This document shows, in pieces, positions 30,741-39,964 of a stretch of 64,000 nucleotides of DNA. This DNA is from Prochlorococcus marinus str. MIT 9515 (GTDB lineage Bacteria; Cyanobacteriota; Cyanobacteriia; PCC-6307; Cyanobiaceae). The notes below the pieces were generated by a model. That model saw only the letters and a program-made list of their open reading frames with translations. It was not told the origin of the DNA and searched no databases. A program made the translations under genes and the position numbers. The stretch lies in NCBI RefSeq assembly GCF_000015665.1, contig NC_008817.1, positions 1,302,001 through 1,366,000 of the forward strand, read 5' to 3'. Every line of letters begins with the position of its first letter. The stretch's first letter is position 1.

Positions 30741-32885
30741 TTAAAATTTCCATCCAACTCCGAGAGTATATCTCCAATCACCACTTAATTCTTTACTAGC
30801 TACATCTAATCTTAATGGTCCAACTGGGGTCTTAACACCCACTCCTCCTCCCAGAGAATAACCAGTCCCAGCTTTTCGTAATAATTGACCAGGCTTTCCC
30901 GGAACGGCATTCTGCGACCATAGATGACTTCCAATATCAGCAAATAATGCTCCTGATATCATTCTCCAGACAGGGAATCGATATTCAGCAGTTGCTTCCA
31001 CAAAACTTTTACTTACTGCCAGATCACAGGAGCTCCAGCCTCTGACAGAGGAAGGACCTCCAAGACAAAATGCTTCATACGGAGGCAATTCTCCAACAAT
31101 TGTTCCAGCCTTAAATTCGAATCCAATAGTTTGAGGGCAATCACTATTAACAACATCAGTGCTCCTACATCCTTTTGACAGGTTTAAAAATTTTGTTGGA
31201 ATGAAAAATGAGTATGTAGCTCTAACTCTATTAAAAGTTGGAGAGTTTTTTCCTACTGAAATAAACTGTTCACTTCCAAGGGTAAATCTATTTCCTGAAG
31301 TTGGATTAATTGTATTGTTTAAGTTATTCCGCGAGGTAGAGCCAATAAAACTAACTAATGTATTTGCAGATGGACAAGAACCATCCTCAGGGGTATATCC
31401 AATGCAAATGATTTCATTAATATTACCAGTCGTCGGAGTTATATCCCCATAAGGTTTTACATTACCACTACTATCAATCATTTCTACTTTTTTAAAATTC
31501 ATCCCTGCAAGAACTCTCCACTTAGATTCTTTAAAAGGATCTCCACCGTTTAGAGGCCTAGAGAATGAGAATCCACCTCCTGTTTTTTCCAAAACTATTG
31601 ATGACAAAGTATCAGTACTAGCTGTTGTTGTATCGTTGACAGCATATATTCTTCCATTCTTTTCACTTTTGAATTCTTGAGGATAATCTCGACTTAGAAA
31701 AACATTTGTTCTAAAAGAAGTCTTATGTTTATCTCCTTTAATCCAAGGATCAGCTAATGAGAAATTATAAGTTGTTGAGTATTCTCCAAAATTGAGATTT
31801 ATGCTTGTTGACCAAGCCCTTCCTAAAGTATTAGTCTCTTGAAGACCAATTTGTGCAAAGATACCAGAAGTAGTACTGTAACCAAGACCACCTGTTAGAG
31901 ATCCTGTTCGTTGTTCACTAAAATCCAAGATTATTCTGACTTGTCCGGGATTTTTATTATCAGGTCCAAGAGAAACTTTAATATCATCAAACAACGAAGT
32001 GGCATAAAGTCTTTTAATATCTGCTTCTAATATTTTTCTATTAAATATTGAACCTGGGATTGTCTTCAATTCTCTCTTGATAACCCAATCCTTTGTTTTT
32101 CCTTTTCTAGGTTTTCCATCAACATTAGGTTCTCCATCTGATCCAAGAAACCTTAATTCAATATCAGAAACGATACCTTCATCTACATTTAAACTGACAA
32201 CTCCCGCCCCAGAGATTCTTTCAGGACCATTAATTCTTGAGAGGGAATAACCTTTTTCTTCATACCATTTTTTAATTAAATTTATTCTATTTTGGAGTTC
32301 ATTTAAATTAAGAGTGGTTCCGTAATAATTAGTAAAAATATCATCCACAATTTCATTAGGAATAATTAAATTTTTGGGATTAAGTTCAACTTTTTTAAAG
32401 ATTGGATTAGGCACAACGCTTACTATTATTCTTACTCCTAATGGGCCATCTTGAGATTTAATCTTTACGCCTGCGAACCATCCGCTGGCATAAATTGAAT
32501 TTAAATCATCCTTTAAAATTTGATTATTAATAACGCTTCCCGGCTTAATTGTCATAGAGTCATAAGCAGCTAGTTCTAGCTTTCTCCCTTCCGGATGATT
32601 TTCCCATCCTTCAATAATTATTTCTGAAATAAGTACATTCTTTTCAGCATTATCTCCGCTATTGTCTACTATTAATACATTATTTTTTTGAACAAACTCA
32701 AACGCTGATGTTGAATCATTTGAATATTGATTTGTATTTTGAGGATTGTTTTTAATTTTATTGTGGTCTTCTTCTTTATCAGGTAGAAACTTAGCAGCTA
32801 ATTCAGAATTATTTGAAATCAATAATAAAGAGAAGCAAGCTATGCTTGTAAATACTTTTGTATATTTTGAAAGATTATTTCGCAT
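30741..32885 (-). CDS. bamA: BamA/Omp85 outer-membrane protein assembly factor
   Basis: The protein of 714 residues begins with a signal peptide, carries POTRA-like repeats (about residues 80-330), and ends in a 16-stranded barrel with the terminal aromatic residue of outer-membrane proteins (YTLGVGWKF). The conserved SVRGWSSCDL segment is the VRGF/Y-type motif of lid loop 6. It inserts beta-barrel proteins in the outer membrane. ATG at 32885 is preferred; an upstream start adds five residues. It heads the lpxC-fabZ-lpxA-lpxB string. Confidence 0.94.
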   Translation of the reverse strand: MRNNLSKYTKVFTSIACFSLLLISNNSELAAKFLPDKEEDHNKIKNNPQNTNQYSNDSTSAFEFVQKNNVLIVDNSGDNAEKNVLISEIIIEGWENHPEGRKLELAAYDSMTIKPGSVINNQILKDDLNSIYASGWFAGVKIKSQDGPLGVRIIVSVVPNPIFKKVELNPKNLIIPNEIVDDIFTNYYGTTLNLNELQNRINLIKKWYEEKGYSLSRINGPERISGAGVVSLNVDEGIVSDIELRFLGSDGEPNVDGKPRKGKTKDWVIKRELKTIPGSIFNRKILEADIKRLYATSLFDDIKVSLGPDNKNPGQVRIILDFSEQRTGSLTGGLGYSTTSGIFAQIGLQETNTLGRAWSTSINLNFGEYSTTYNFSLADPWIKGDKHKTSFRTNVFLSRDYPQEFKSEKNGRIYAVNDTTTASTDTLSSIVLEKTGGGFSFSRPLNGGDPFKESKWRVLAGMNFKKVEMIDSSGNVKPYGDITPTTGNINEIICIGYTPEDGSCPSANTLVSFIGSTSRNNLNNTINPTSGNRFTLGSEQFISVGKNSPTFNRVRATYSFFIPTKFLNLSKGCRSTDVVNSDCPQTIGFEFKAGTIVGELPPYEAFCLGGPSSVRGWSSCDLAVSKSFVEATAEYRFPVWRMISGALFADIGSHLWSQNAVPGKPGQLLRKAGTGYSLGGGVGVKTPVGPLRLDVASKELSGDWRYTLGVGWKF

Positions 32886-32927
32886 AGTAATGTGAATCAA
32901 GATAAATAAATAGAATCGTGTTTGGGA

Positions 32928-33656
32928 CTAAATGAAATCGTTTATTCGTTTATTAATTTCACCATAAGCTTCAATAAAGCCTCCTAAATCATTTCTAAAT
33001 CTATCTTTATCTAGGCTTACTATTGTACCATTACTTTGATTTAAGTCCCATAATCTACAATTATCAGGACTAATTTCATCACCTAAAACGATTTCACCCT
33101 TAGAGTTATAACCAAATTCTAATTTAAAATCTACTAACTTTAGGTTGATATTAAAGAAAAATTTTTTGAGTAGTTTATTAATTCTTAAAGTCATACCACT
33201 AATAAATTCTAACTCTTTATTATCGATTATTTTTAATAAATTTATTCTATCTTTTGTGAGGAGAGGATCGTTGAGATTATCATTTTTAAGATAAATATCA
33301 ATCAAAGGTCTTTCCAAAACTGATCCGGGTTTAATCGTGGTCTGCTTACAAAGAGAACCATATGCAATATTTCTTAAAACAACTTCAAGGGGGATAATTT
33401 TTATTTTCTGAGCAATCATTGAATTATTATTTTTTAACTCAAGAAAATGTGTTGGTATATTATTTTTGATAAGGAACTCAAATATTTTTGAACTAATAAG
33501 GCAGTTTAATTCTCCTTTACCTTCAAATTTAGCTTTCTTTAATGCATTAAAAGCCGTGGCATCATCCTTGAATTCAATAATTACTTTATCTGAATCTTTA
33601 TGAGCAAATATTTTCTTTGCTTTCCCTTCATAAATCAACCCAAATTTACTATTCAT
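32928..33656 (-). CDS. purC: Phosphoribosylaminoimidazole-succinocarboxamide synthase
   Basis: PurC joins CAIR and aspartate with ATP in purine synthesis. The 242-residue protein has the family start LIYEGKAKKIF, PLEVVLRNIAYGS, and LVDFKLEFGY...IVLGDEISPDNCRLWD. It is divergent from purD across 133 bp, so two steps of one pathway may share a promoter region. Confidence 0.97.
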   Translation of the reverse strand: MNSKFGLIYEGKAKKIFAHKDSDKVIIEFKDDATAFNALKKAKFEGKGELNCLISSKIFEFLIKNNIPTHFLELKNNNSMIAQKIKIIPLEVVLRNIAYGSLCKQTTIKPGSVLERPLIDIYLKNDNLNDPLLTKDRINLLKIIDNKELEFISGMTLRINKLLKKFFFNINLKLVDFKLEFGYNSKGEIVLGDEISPDNCRLWDLNQSNGTIVSLDKDRFRNDLGGFIEAYGEINKRINDFI

Positions 33657-33789
33657 GAAAAAATCCTTTGCAATTTAAAAATAGAATATAATTAGACTGT
33701 TTACTGGCATTAGAAACGTTTTATAGTTTTATTAATACAATTTTAACTGATTTTTCTTCCAAACCTTAATATATTTAATAAACGAATTC

Positions 33790-35127
33790 ATGAGTATTAA
33801 TTCAAACAACTCTAAAAATTCTAATAAATTAGAAAATATTTTAATAATTGGTAATGGTGGAAGAGAAAATGCATTGGCATGGGCCATTCAAAAAAACGAA
33901 TTAATCAAAAGAATTTATTTACTTCCAGGAAATGCTGGCTCAAAAAATATAAATAAATCTGAGAGAATAAATTTAGATTTAAATAATATTGAAGCATTAA
34001 TAAAAAAACTGAAATCACTAAATATTGATTTAGTAGTAATAGGTCCAGAGACTTATTTAGCAGATGGATTAGGAGGAATTCTTCGAAAAAACAATTTTGA
34101 TGTATTTGGACCTGGCTCAGATGGAGCCAAATTAGAATCAAGCAAATCTTGGGCGAAGGAATTTATGAGAGAGGCAAAAATCCCTACTGCAAATTTCTGG
34201 AAAATTAAATCATTAGAGGAAGCAAAAGAAATTATTTTTAAATCTCCAAATCCATTAGTAGTAAAAGCTGATGGATTAGCTTCAGGGAAAGGAGTTTATA
34301 TCCCTGAGACAAAAGAGTCATCTCTTCAAGCTACGGAAGAAATATTTAAAGGTAAGTTTGGCAATGCTGGAAAAACAATTGTTTTGGAAGAAAAAATTGA
34401 AGGTCCAGAAGTCTCAGTTTTTGCTCTTTGTGATGGGAAAAAATACGTTTTACTTCCTACAGCACAAGATCATAAAAGACTTAACGAGAATGATAAAGGG
34501 CCTAATACAGGGGGTATGGGAGCCTATTCTCCTACTCCACTCATAACAAAAACTAATCTTGAAAAGATTACAAATGAAATCATTGAGCCAACAATTAATA
34601 CATTGTTGAAAAAGAATATTGACTACAGAGGCGTTTTATATTTTGGACTAATGATCACAAAATCAGGTCCGAAAGTTATAGAATACAATTGTAGGTTTGG
34701 TGATCCGGAATGCCAAACGATAATGCCTTTATTGGATGAAAATTTTGTGATTCTTTTACAAAAATGTTCAAAAGGCAATCTTATCGGTAACGAAACAATT
34801 AAAATGCCTGATAAATTTAGTGGTTGTGTAATCGCAACTTCAAAAGGTTATCCTCTTAAATACGAAATTGGTTTTCCTATAGATTTCGGGAATATTGATA
34901 AAGAAGATTGTCAAATTTTTGATTCGGGCACATCTTTAAATTCAAATGGTGAAGTTATAACTAATGGTGGAAGAGTACTTAGTATTGTTTGTCAAGGTAA
35001 GGATTTCGACAAAGTTTTTGAAAAAGCATACAAAAATTTGAAAGAGATAAGTTTTGAAGGGATTTTTTATAGAAAAGATATTGGTCATCAAGTCAGAACA
35101 AAAACTTTAGATGACGAGATTAATTAA
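33790..35127 (+). CDS. purD: Phosphoribosylamine--glycine ligase
   Basis: PurD makes glycinamide ribonucleotide. The 445-residue ATP-grasp enzyme has IGNGGRENALAWA at the N-terminus, KADGLASGKGV, GPNTGGMGAYSPTP and YNCRFGDPE segments. It directly abuts nblS with no intervening base, a gene neighbourhood shared among cyanobacteria. Confidence 0.97.
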   Translation: MSINSNNSKNSNKLENILIIGNGGRENALAWAIQKNELIKRIYLLPGNAGSKNINKSERINLDLNNIEALIKKLKSLNIDLVVIGPETYLADGLGGILRKNNFDVFGPGSDGAKLESSKSWAKEFMREAKIPTANFWKIKSLEEAKEIIFKSPNPLVVKADGLASGKGVYIPETKESSLQATEEIFKGKFGNAGKTIVLEEKIEGPEVSVFALCDGKKYVLLPTAQDHKRLNENDKGPNTGGMGAYSPTPLITKTNLEKITNEIIEPTINTLLKKNIDYRGVLYFGLMITKSGPKVIEYNCRFGDPECQTIMPLLDENFVILLQKCSKGNLIGNETIKMPDKFSGCVIATSKGYPLKYEIGFPIDFGNIDKEDCQIFDSGTSLNSNGEVITNGGRVLSIVCQGKDFDKVFEKAYKNLKEISFEGIFYRKDIGHQVRTKTLDDEIN

Positions 35128-37197
35128 ATGATAAATAGCAATGAAACTAAAAAAATAGAAGTAAGTTCCTCAAACCAAACTATTGAGGATGATAGTTACG
35201 AATCTCTTTCAAATAGAGTTTTAACATGGTGGAGTGGTTTCAGCTTAAGAACAAAATTATTAGCAATAGCAACCCTTGTTGTAAGTCTATTAATGACTGG
35301 TATTACTTTTTTTGCTCTTAATAGTATTCAAAGAGATGCAGGTATGAATGACACAAGATACGCAAGAGATTTGGGTCTATTACTTTCAGGGAACGTTACA
35401 GAACTAGTTGCGAATAATCAAAAGCAAGAAATATCAAATGTTGCAGAAAAGTTTTGGAGATCCAGTAGAAATTTGCGTTATATTTTTTTTACCAATGCTG
35501 ATGATATTGTTCAACTTGGTATTCCAATTAGTGCTACTCCCACAAGTTCAGATAATCAATTTCAATTAACTAGAAAATTAAAGTTACCAAAGGAATTAAA
35601 GAAAAGGCCTCAATTTCCATTAGTGAGACAACATACCACTCCCCAAGGCCAAGTTACTGATGTATTTGTGCCTATGTTATGGAAAGGCAAGTATCTAGGA
35701 ACATTAGCTTTAGGAGTTACACCTAACAAAAAAGCTTTAGCCAGTGCTGCTCTAACTAGGGAAGTAACAATAGCAGTTTTCATTTCTATTTGGGTTTTAG
35801 TGATACTTGGAGCAGTATTTAATGCTTTAACTATTACGAGACCAGTAAGAGAATTAGTAAGAGGTGTTAGAGAAATATCAAAAGGTAATTTCAAATCGAG
35901 GATCTCTTTACCGATGACCGGAGATCTAGGCGAATTACTTACTGGCTTTAACAGAATGGCTTCTCAATTAGAGAATTATGATGAAGCAAATATTGAAGAG
36001 CTTAAAGCCGCCCAAGTAAAACAACAGTCACTTATAGCCACAATGGCTGATGGAGCAATATTGCTGGACTCAAAAGGCAAAATTGTTCTCACTAATCCAA
36101 CTGCAAAAAGACTATTTCGATGGGAAGGAAGATTTTTAGAAGGTAAATATCTTTTAAATGAAATCCCTGAAATCCTATCTAATGACTTACACACAAATAT
36201 TGAATCAATCTTAAATAGAGAAAAAGAAAGTGATGATTTAAGGTGTAGCTTAGGGGAACCTGCAAGAACTTTAAGAATTGTTTTACAATCTGTTTTAGAT
36301 ACAAATAAAATCGAATTAAAAGGAATAGCAGTAACTATCCAAGATTTAACAAGAGAGGTTGAGCTTAATGCGGCACAAAATAGATTTATTAGCAATGTTT
36401 CTCATGAATTAAGAACTCCACTTTTTAATATTAAAAGTTATGTAGAGACTTTATACGATTTAAAAGATCAACTTTCTAATGAGGAGCAACTAGAATTTCT
36501 GGGAATTGCCAATTCAGAGACTGACAGATTGACAAGACTAGTTAATGATGTACTTGATTTATCAAGATTAGAGTCAGGTAAAATTATTCAATTAGAACCA
36601 ATGGAAATAAAGCCAGCGATAGAACAAACTCTTAGAAATTATAGACTTAATGCTTCTGAAAAAAATGTTGCCTTAGCTCATGACATAGAGGAAAACATCC
36701 CATTAATTCTGGGAAATTTTGACTTGCTTTTACAAGTGTTTGATAATTTATTGGGTAACGGTTTGAAATTCAGTCCGAAAAATAGCACTCTTAAAATTAG
36801 GGCTTATACTTGGCCTGATTCTTGCCCAGCCTTTCCTCCTAACGACAATAATGAAGCGCCTCAATGTGAATTGGTCTCACCTTTACCTAAGGTAAGAATT
36901 GAGATTGCTGATACAGGTTCCGGTATATCTCAGCCCGATCAAGAGAAAATATTTGATCGTTTTTATAGAGTTGAAAATGCTGTTCATACAGAACAAGGTA
37001 CAGGATTAGGTCTATCAATTGTCAGAGGGATAATTGAGAAACATGGTGGTGAAATTAGAATGGCTAGTGAGCTGGGTATTGGTACAACATTTTGGTTTGA
37101 TTTACCTCTAGAACAATCAGATAAAGATGAACTTATTACTCAAACAATTAATACTACAGAAAATTTTTCTGATTCTCAAGTAAGTGAAATTATCTAA
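35128..37197 (+). CDS. nblS: Sensor histidine kinase NblS (Hik33/DspA type)
   Basis: NblS/Hik33 is the membrane sensor kinase controlling cyanobacterial responses to high light, cold and other stress. The 689-residue protein has two membrane segments (about residues 45-65 and 210-230) enclosing a sensor region, a HAMP domain, a PAS domain (from about 295), the H-box FISNVSHELRTPL, and an ATPase domain with DTGSGISQPDQEKIFDRFYR and GLGLSIV. The long form with PAS and the position between purD and kaiC support the NblS call over other kinases. It converges with kaiC with a 4-bp overlap. Confidence 0.94.
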   Translation: MINSNETKKIEVSSSNQTIEDDSYESLSNRVLTWWSGFSLRTKLLAIATLVVSLLMTGITFFALNSIQRDAGMNDTRYARDLGLLLSGNVTELVANNQKQEISNVAEKFWRSSRNLRYIFFTNADDIVQLGIPISATPTSSDNQFQLTRKLKLPKELKKRPQFPLVRQHTTPQGQVTDVFVPMLWKGKYLGTLALGVTPNKKALASAALTREVTIAVFISIWVLVILGAVFNALTITRPVRELVRGVREISKGNFKSRISLPMTGDLGELLTGFNRMASQLENYDEANIEELKAAQVKQQSLIATMADGAILLDSKGKIVLTNPTAKRLFRWEGRFLEGKYLLNEIPEILSNDLHTNIESILNREKESDDLRCSLGEPARTLRIVLQSVLDTNKIELKGIAVTIQDLTREVELNAAQNRFISNVSHELRTPLFNIKSYVETLYDLKDQLSNEEQLEFLGIANSETDRLTRLVNDVLDLSRLESGKIIQLEPMEIKPAIEQTLRNYRLNASEKNVALAHDIEENIPLILGNFDLLLQVFDNLLGNGLKFSPKNSTLKIRAYTWPDSCPAFPPNDNNEAPQCELVSPLPKVRIEIADTGSGISQPDQEKIFDRFYRVENAVHTEQGTGLGLSIVRGIIEKHGGEIRMASELGIGTTFWFDLPLEQSDKDELITQTINTTENFSDSQVSEII

Positions 37198-38723
37198 ATT
37201 TTATCAATTCCTTTAAATACGTTCTGTATATTTTGATCAGAAATAACTCTATGAGGGGCACCGCTAAATATTTGTTCAAAATTTGAAAATGAATCTTTTA
37301 TTTCAGGACCTCTACTTGTAATTATATATTCTCTAATCCTTTTATCATGCCATGAGCCTCTCATTTTAAATACATTTATTGCTCTTGCCATTTCTCCTTT
37401 AATCTCTACATACTGCAGTAATAATATAGTGTCTGTAATAGTTGATATGTGAGAGTCTGTAATGGAATGACTTCCCATAAATTCCTCAGCAGTATTTGTG
37501 AAGAAACCTGCTATCTCCTCTTGCTTTGAATACCCCGTAACTCCAATCACAAACTGTCTAAAAGCATTCAAACTTACACCTCTAGCTAATGCTGAGAGGG
37601 AGTCGATTGCCAATCTCTTAGGTTTGAATTGATTTATTTGCGTTTTTATAATCTGTAAGTGATCTTCTAAACCCGTTGATTCAGGATATGCACAAATAAT
37701 TTTTAATAACCCATCACTTTCCATTTTTTCAAAATCAATTCCCCAACTAGTAGCATTTCTATTTAGTTGAGCTCTAGATTCTTCATAGGCAAAGAGTATT
37801 GCTCTTTCATTATTGTTATAAGCATCCTCAATAAACTTTGATACCAGCATAGTTTTACCTGTGCCAGTGGCACCAGTAGCCAGAATTATTGAATCTTGGA
37901 AATAACCACCTCCACACATTTCATCTAGATCTTTAACTCCTGAACTTATTCTGATATTTGAGGATCTTTGAGTTAATCTCATCGCTCCTAAGGCAAAAAC
38001 ACTTATACCATCATCTCCCATCGTAAACGGGAATTCTCCCTTCATATGAACTGTACCTCTTAATTTCAAGACTTCTAGTGTTCTTCTTCTCTTTTCTGAC
38101 TCGAGTACATTTCTAAGCAGTACTACATTATCAGATACAAATTCCTCAACTCCATAACGAGCTATTGGACCATAATCATCCACTCTTTCTGTTGTCATTA
38201 CAGTAGTAACACCAATTTCTTTTAATCTTGCAATAAGTCTGAAAATCTCTCTTCTTACAACATAAATAGCATCATATTGCTGAAAAACCGCCGTTATTGA
38301 GTCTATGGCCACTCTCTTTGCTTTATATTTTCTTATCGCGTAACTAATCCTTTCAATCAAACCAGAAAGATCGAAATTGCCCGCAACATCTTGTCCATCA
38401 GGATCAGGTGATGCGTCCAAAATAAAAAGTTTATTTTGATCAATTAATTTTTGTAAATCCCATCCGAAGCTAGCGGCATTTCTGATTATGTCTAAAGGTG
38501 ATTCTTCAAAGGTAATAAAAATCCCTGGTTCATCGAAATTACAAATCCCATGATGTAAATATTGTAAAGAAAAAACAGTTTTACCAGTGCCAGAGGTGCC
38601 ACTAACAAGAGTACTTCTCGAAGCCGGCAAGCCTCCCCTACAAACATCATCAAAGCCATCTATACCCGTAGGTAATTTCTGGACTTGCATTTTATTTGAT
38701 TTGTTAATTTTTTTTTCTTTCAT
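37194..38723 (-). CDS. kaiC: Circadian clock ATPase/kinase KaiC
   Basis: KaiC is the hexameric ATPase and autokinase at the centre of the cyanobacterial clock. The 509-residue protein has two RecA-like halves with Walker A GTSGTGKT (near residue 42) and GATGTGKT, and paired catalytic Glu in each half (FEES, YEES). The phospho-site pair Ser-Thr in DSHISTITDT lies near residues 427-428 and is intact. The C-terminal tail is a few residues shorter than the 519-residue S. elongatus protein, beyond the segment that KaiA grips. KaiB follows upstream; KaiA is absent. Confidence 0.97.
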   Translation of the reverse strand: MKEKKINKSNKMQVQKLPTGIDGFDDVCRGGLPASRSTLVSGTSGTGKTVFSLQYLHHGICNFDEPGIFITFEESPLDIIRNAASFGWDLQKLIDQNKLFILDASPDPDGQDVAGNFDLSGLIERISYAIRKYKAKRVAIDSITAVFQQYDAIYVVRREIFRLIARLKEIGVTTVMTTERVDDYGPIARYGVEEFVSDNVVLLRNVLESEKRRRTLEVLKLRGTVHMKGEFPFTMGDDGISVFALGAMRLTQRSSNIRISSGVKDLDEMCGGGYFQDSIILATGATGTGKTMLVSKFIEDAYNNNERAILFAYEESRAQLNRNATSWGIDFEKMESDGLLKIICAYPESTGLEDHLQIIKTQINQFKPKRLAIDSLSALARGVSLNAFRQFVIGVTGYSKQEEIAGFFTNTAEEFMGSHSITDSHISTITDTILLLQYVEIKGEMARAINVFKMRGSWHDKRIREYIITSRGPEIKDSFSNFEQIFSGAPHRVISDQNIQNVFKGIDKI

Positions 38724-38784
38724 AGATGTTTTTCGAAAATAGCTATTTTTAACTTATTTATTATTTAACTTTATTATAAAAGTT

Positions 38785-39111
38785 TTATTTATTTTTTTTA
38801 CCCCCATTCAATTCACTCTCTGATAATTCATCAAAAAGTAAATCTAAACCTATTAAAACCTTTTCTCTATCTGACAGATCACCAATTATTCTTCTAACAG
38901 GCGGAGGTAAAATCTTGGCAAGAGTTGGAGTAGCCAAAATTTTATCTTCTTCTGCAAGTTGTGGTTGTTTAAGGACATCTATTACTTTTAAAGCATAAAC
39001 TCCTTTAAATTCATTTTCTAGAATTTCTTTAAGAGTATTTAGAGCTCTCATTGAATTAGGAGTATTACCTGCTACGTAAAGTTTTAGAATATAAGTTTTT
39101 CTTGCCGCCAT
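38785..39111 (-). CDS. kaiB: Circadian clock protein KaiB
   Basis: The 108-residue thioredoxin-like, fold-switching protein binds the KaiC CI ring during the dephosphorylation phase. It begins [18 protein letters not shown] and contains [21 protein letters not shown], both strongly typical. It lies 61 bp upstream of kaiC. The next gene on its other side is rplU, divergent at 142 bp; in cyanobacteria with a full clock kaiA fills this position. Confidence 0.97.
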   Translation of the reverse strand: MAARKTYILKLYVAGNTPNSMRALNTLKEILENEFKGVYALKVIDVLKQPQLAEEDKILATPTLAKILPPPVRRIIGDLSDREKVLIGLDLLFDELSESELNGGKKNK

Positions 39112-39205
39112 TTGTTAGTTCTCCAAATTTAATAAAGAATTTAATAAAAACCTTGACTAATTACACTATAAAATAAGAAAATGAAAAAACCTTACGACTG
39201 CTTAT

Positions 39206-39237
39206 CAGGCTGAATCAAATTAAAACATTTGAGCCTG
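39206..39237 (+). promoter_or_regulatory. Hairpin in the rplU leader
   Basis: CAGGCT (39206-39211) pairs with AGCCTG (39232-39237), and after a 4-base bulge CAAAT (39216-39220) pairs with ATTTG (39227-39231) around a 6-base loop. It lies 16 bp before the rplU ATG with no T tract. Ribosomal protein operons often carry leader structures for autoregulation, so this may be an L21-type leader; that is an inference. Confidence 0.45.
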
Positions 39238-39253
39238 GGTGCGTCCCTAATAT

Positions 39254-39694
39254 ATGACTTCTTCAAAAAAATCTTCAGATAACTCCTCTTCGAGTAACGA
39301 TTTGTATGCAATAGCTGAGACTTCGGGCCAACAATTCTGGTTTGAAGTTGATAGATACTACGATATTGATAGATTAAATGCAAAGGAAAAAGATAAAATT
39401 ACTATTGATAAAATTCTCCTAATAAAAGATAAAGAAAATGTTTCTATTGGAAAGCCCTACATAAAAAATGCAAAAATTGAGCTAGAAGTCGTTTCTCATA
39501 AAAGAGATAAAAAAATAATCGTATATAAAATGCGTCCTAAAAAAAAGACCCGTAGAAAAATGGGTCACAGACAAGAACTGACAAGAGTTATGGTAAAATC
39601 TATATCAATATCCAAAAGTACTCCAAAATCTTCTCCAAAAACAGAAGCAACAAAAAAGAGTACTAGCTCTAAAGCATCAAAACCCGAAAACTAA
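39254..39694 (+). CDS. rplU: 50S ribosomal protein L21
   Basis: L21 binds 23S rRNA. The conserved core (about residues 15-115) has YAIAETSGQQFWFEVDRYYDI and KKKTRRKMGHRQELTRV at its end. The protein has 146 residues against about 103 in E. coli, owing to a short Ser-rich N-terminal extension and a Lys/Ser/Thr-rich C-terminal tail. It lies 9 bp upstream of rpmA. Confidence 0.97.
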   Translation: MTSSKKSSDNSSSSNDLYAIAETSGQQFWFEVDRYYDIDRLNAKEKDKITIDKILLIKDKENVSIGKPYIKNAKIELEVVSHKRDKKIIVYKMRPKKKTRRKMGHRQELTRVMVKSISISKSTPKSSPKTEATKKSTSSKASKPEN

Positions 39695-39703
39695 TTTTTA
39701 CTA

Positions 39704-39964
39704 ATGGCACATAAAAAAGGGACCGGATCAACCAGAAATGGAAGAGATTCAAATTCTAAAAGACTTGGTGTAAAAGCCTTTGGGGGGGAAAAAGTGTCTG
39801 CAGGATCTATAATAATCCGTCAGAGAGGTACTTCTTTTTTGCCAGGAATCAACGTCGGCAAGGGTAAGGATGATACACTTTTTGCACTTAAAGAAGGCAC
39901 TGTAAGCTTTGATAGTATTAAAAGGAATTTAAGAAATAGGAAAAGAGTAAATATTATTCTCTAA
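39704..39964 (+). CDS. rpmA: 50S ribosomal protein L27
   Basis: An 86-residue L27 with the classical [16 protein letters not shown] start, whose N-terminus reaches the peptidyl transferase centre. No N-terminal cleavage extension of the Firmicutes type is present. It follows rplU as in most bacteria and overlaps the convergent methyltransferase gene by 11 bp. Confidence 0.98.
   Translation: MAHKKGTGSTRNGRDSNSKRLGVKAFGGEKVSAGSIIIRQRGTSFLPGINVGKGKDDTLFALKEGTVSFDSIKRNLRNRKRVNIIL

Noticed and set aside
39153-39172. Sigma-70-like promoter for rplU (TTGACT and TATAAA)
   Set aside because: The spacing between the two hexamers is only 8 bp, far from 16-18.
39112-39253. Remnant of kaiA in the kaiB-rplU gap
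   Set aside because: The gap has only 142 bp, most of it explained by leader and promoter sequence; no KaiA-like peptide could be read on either strand.
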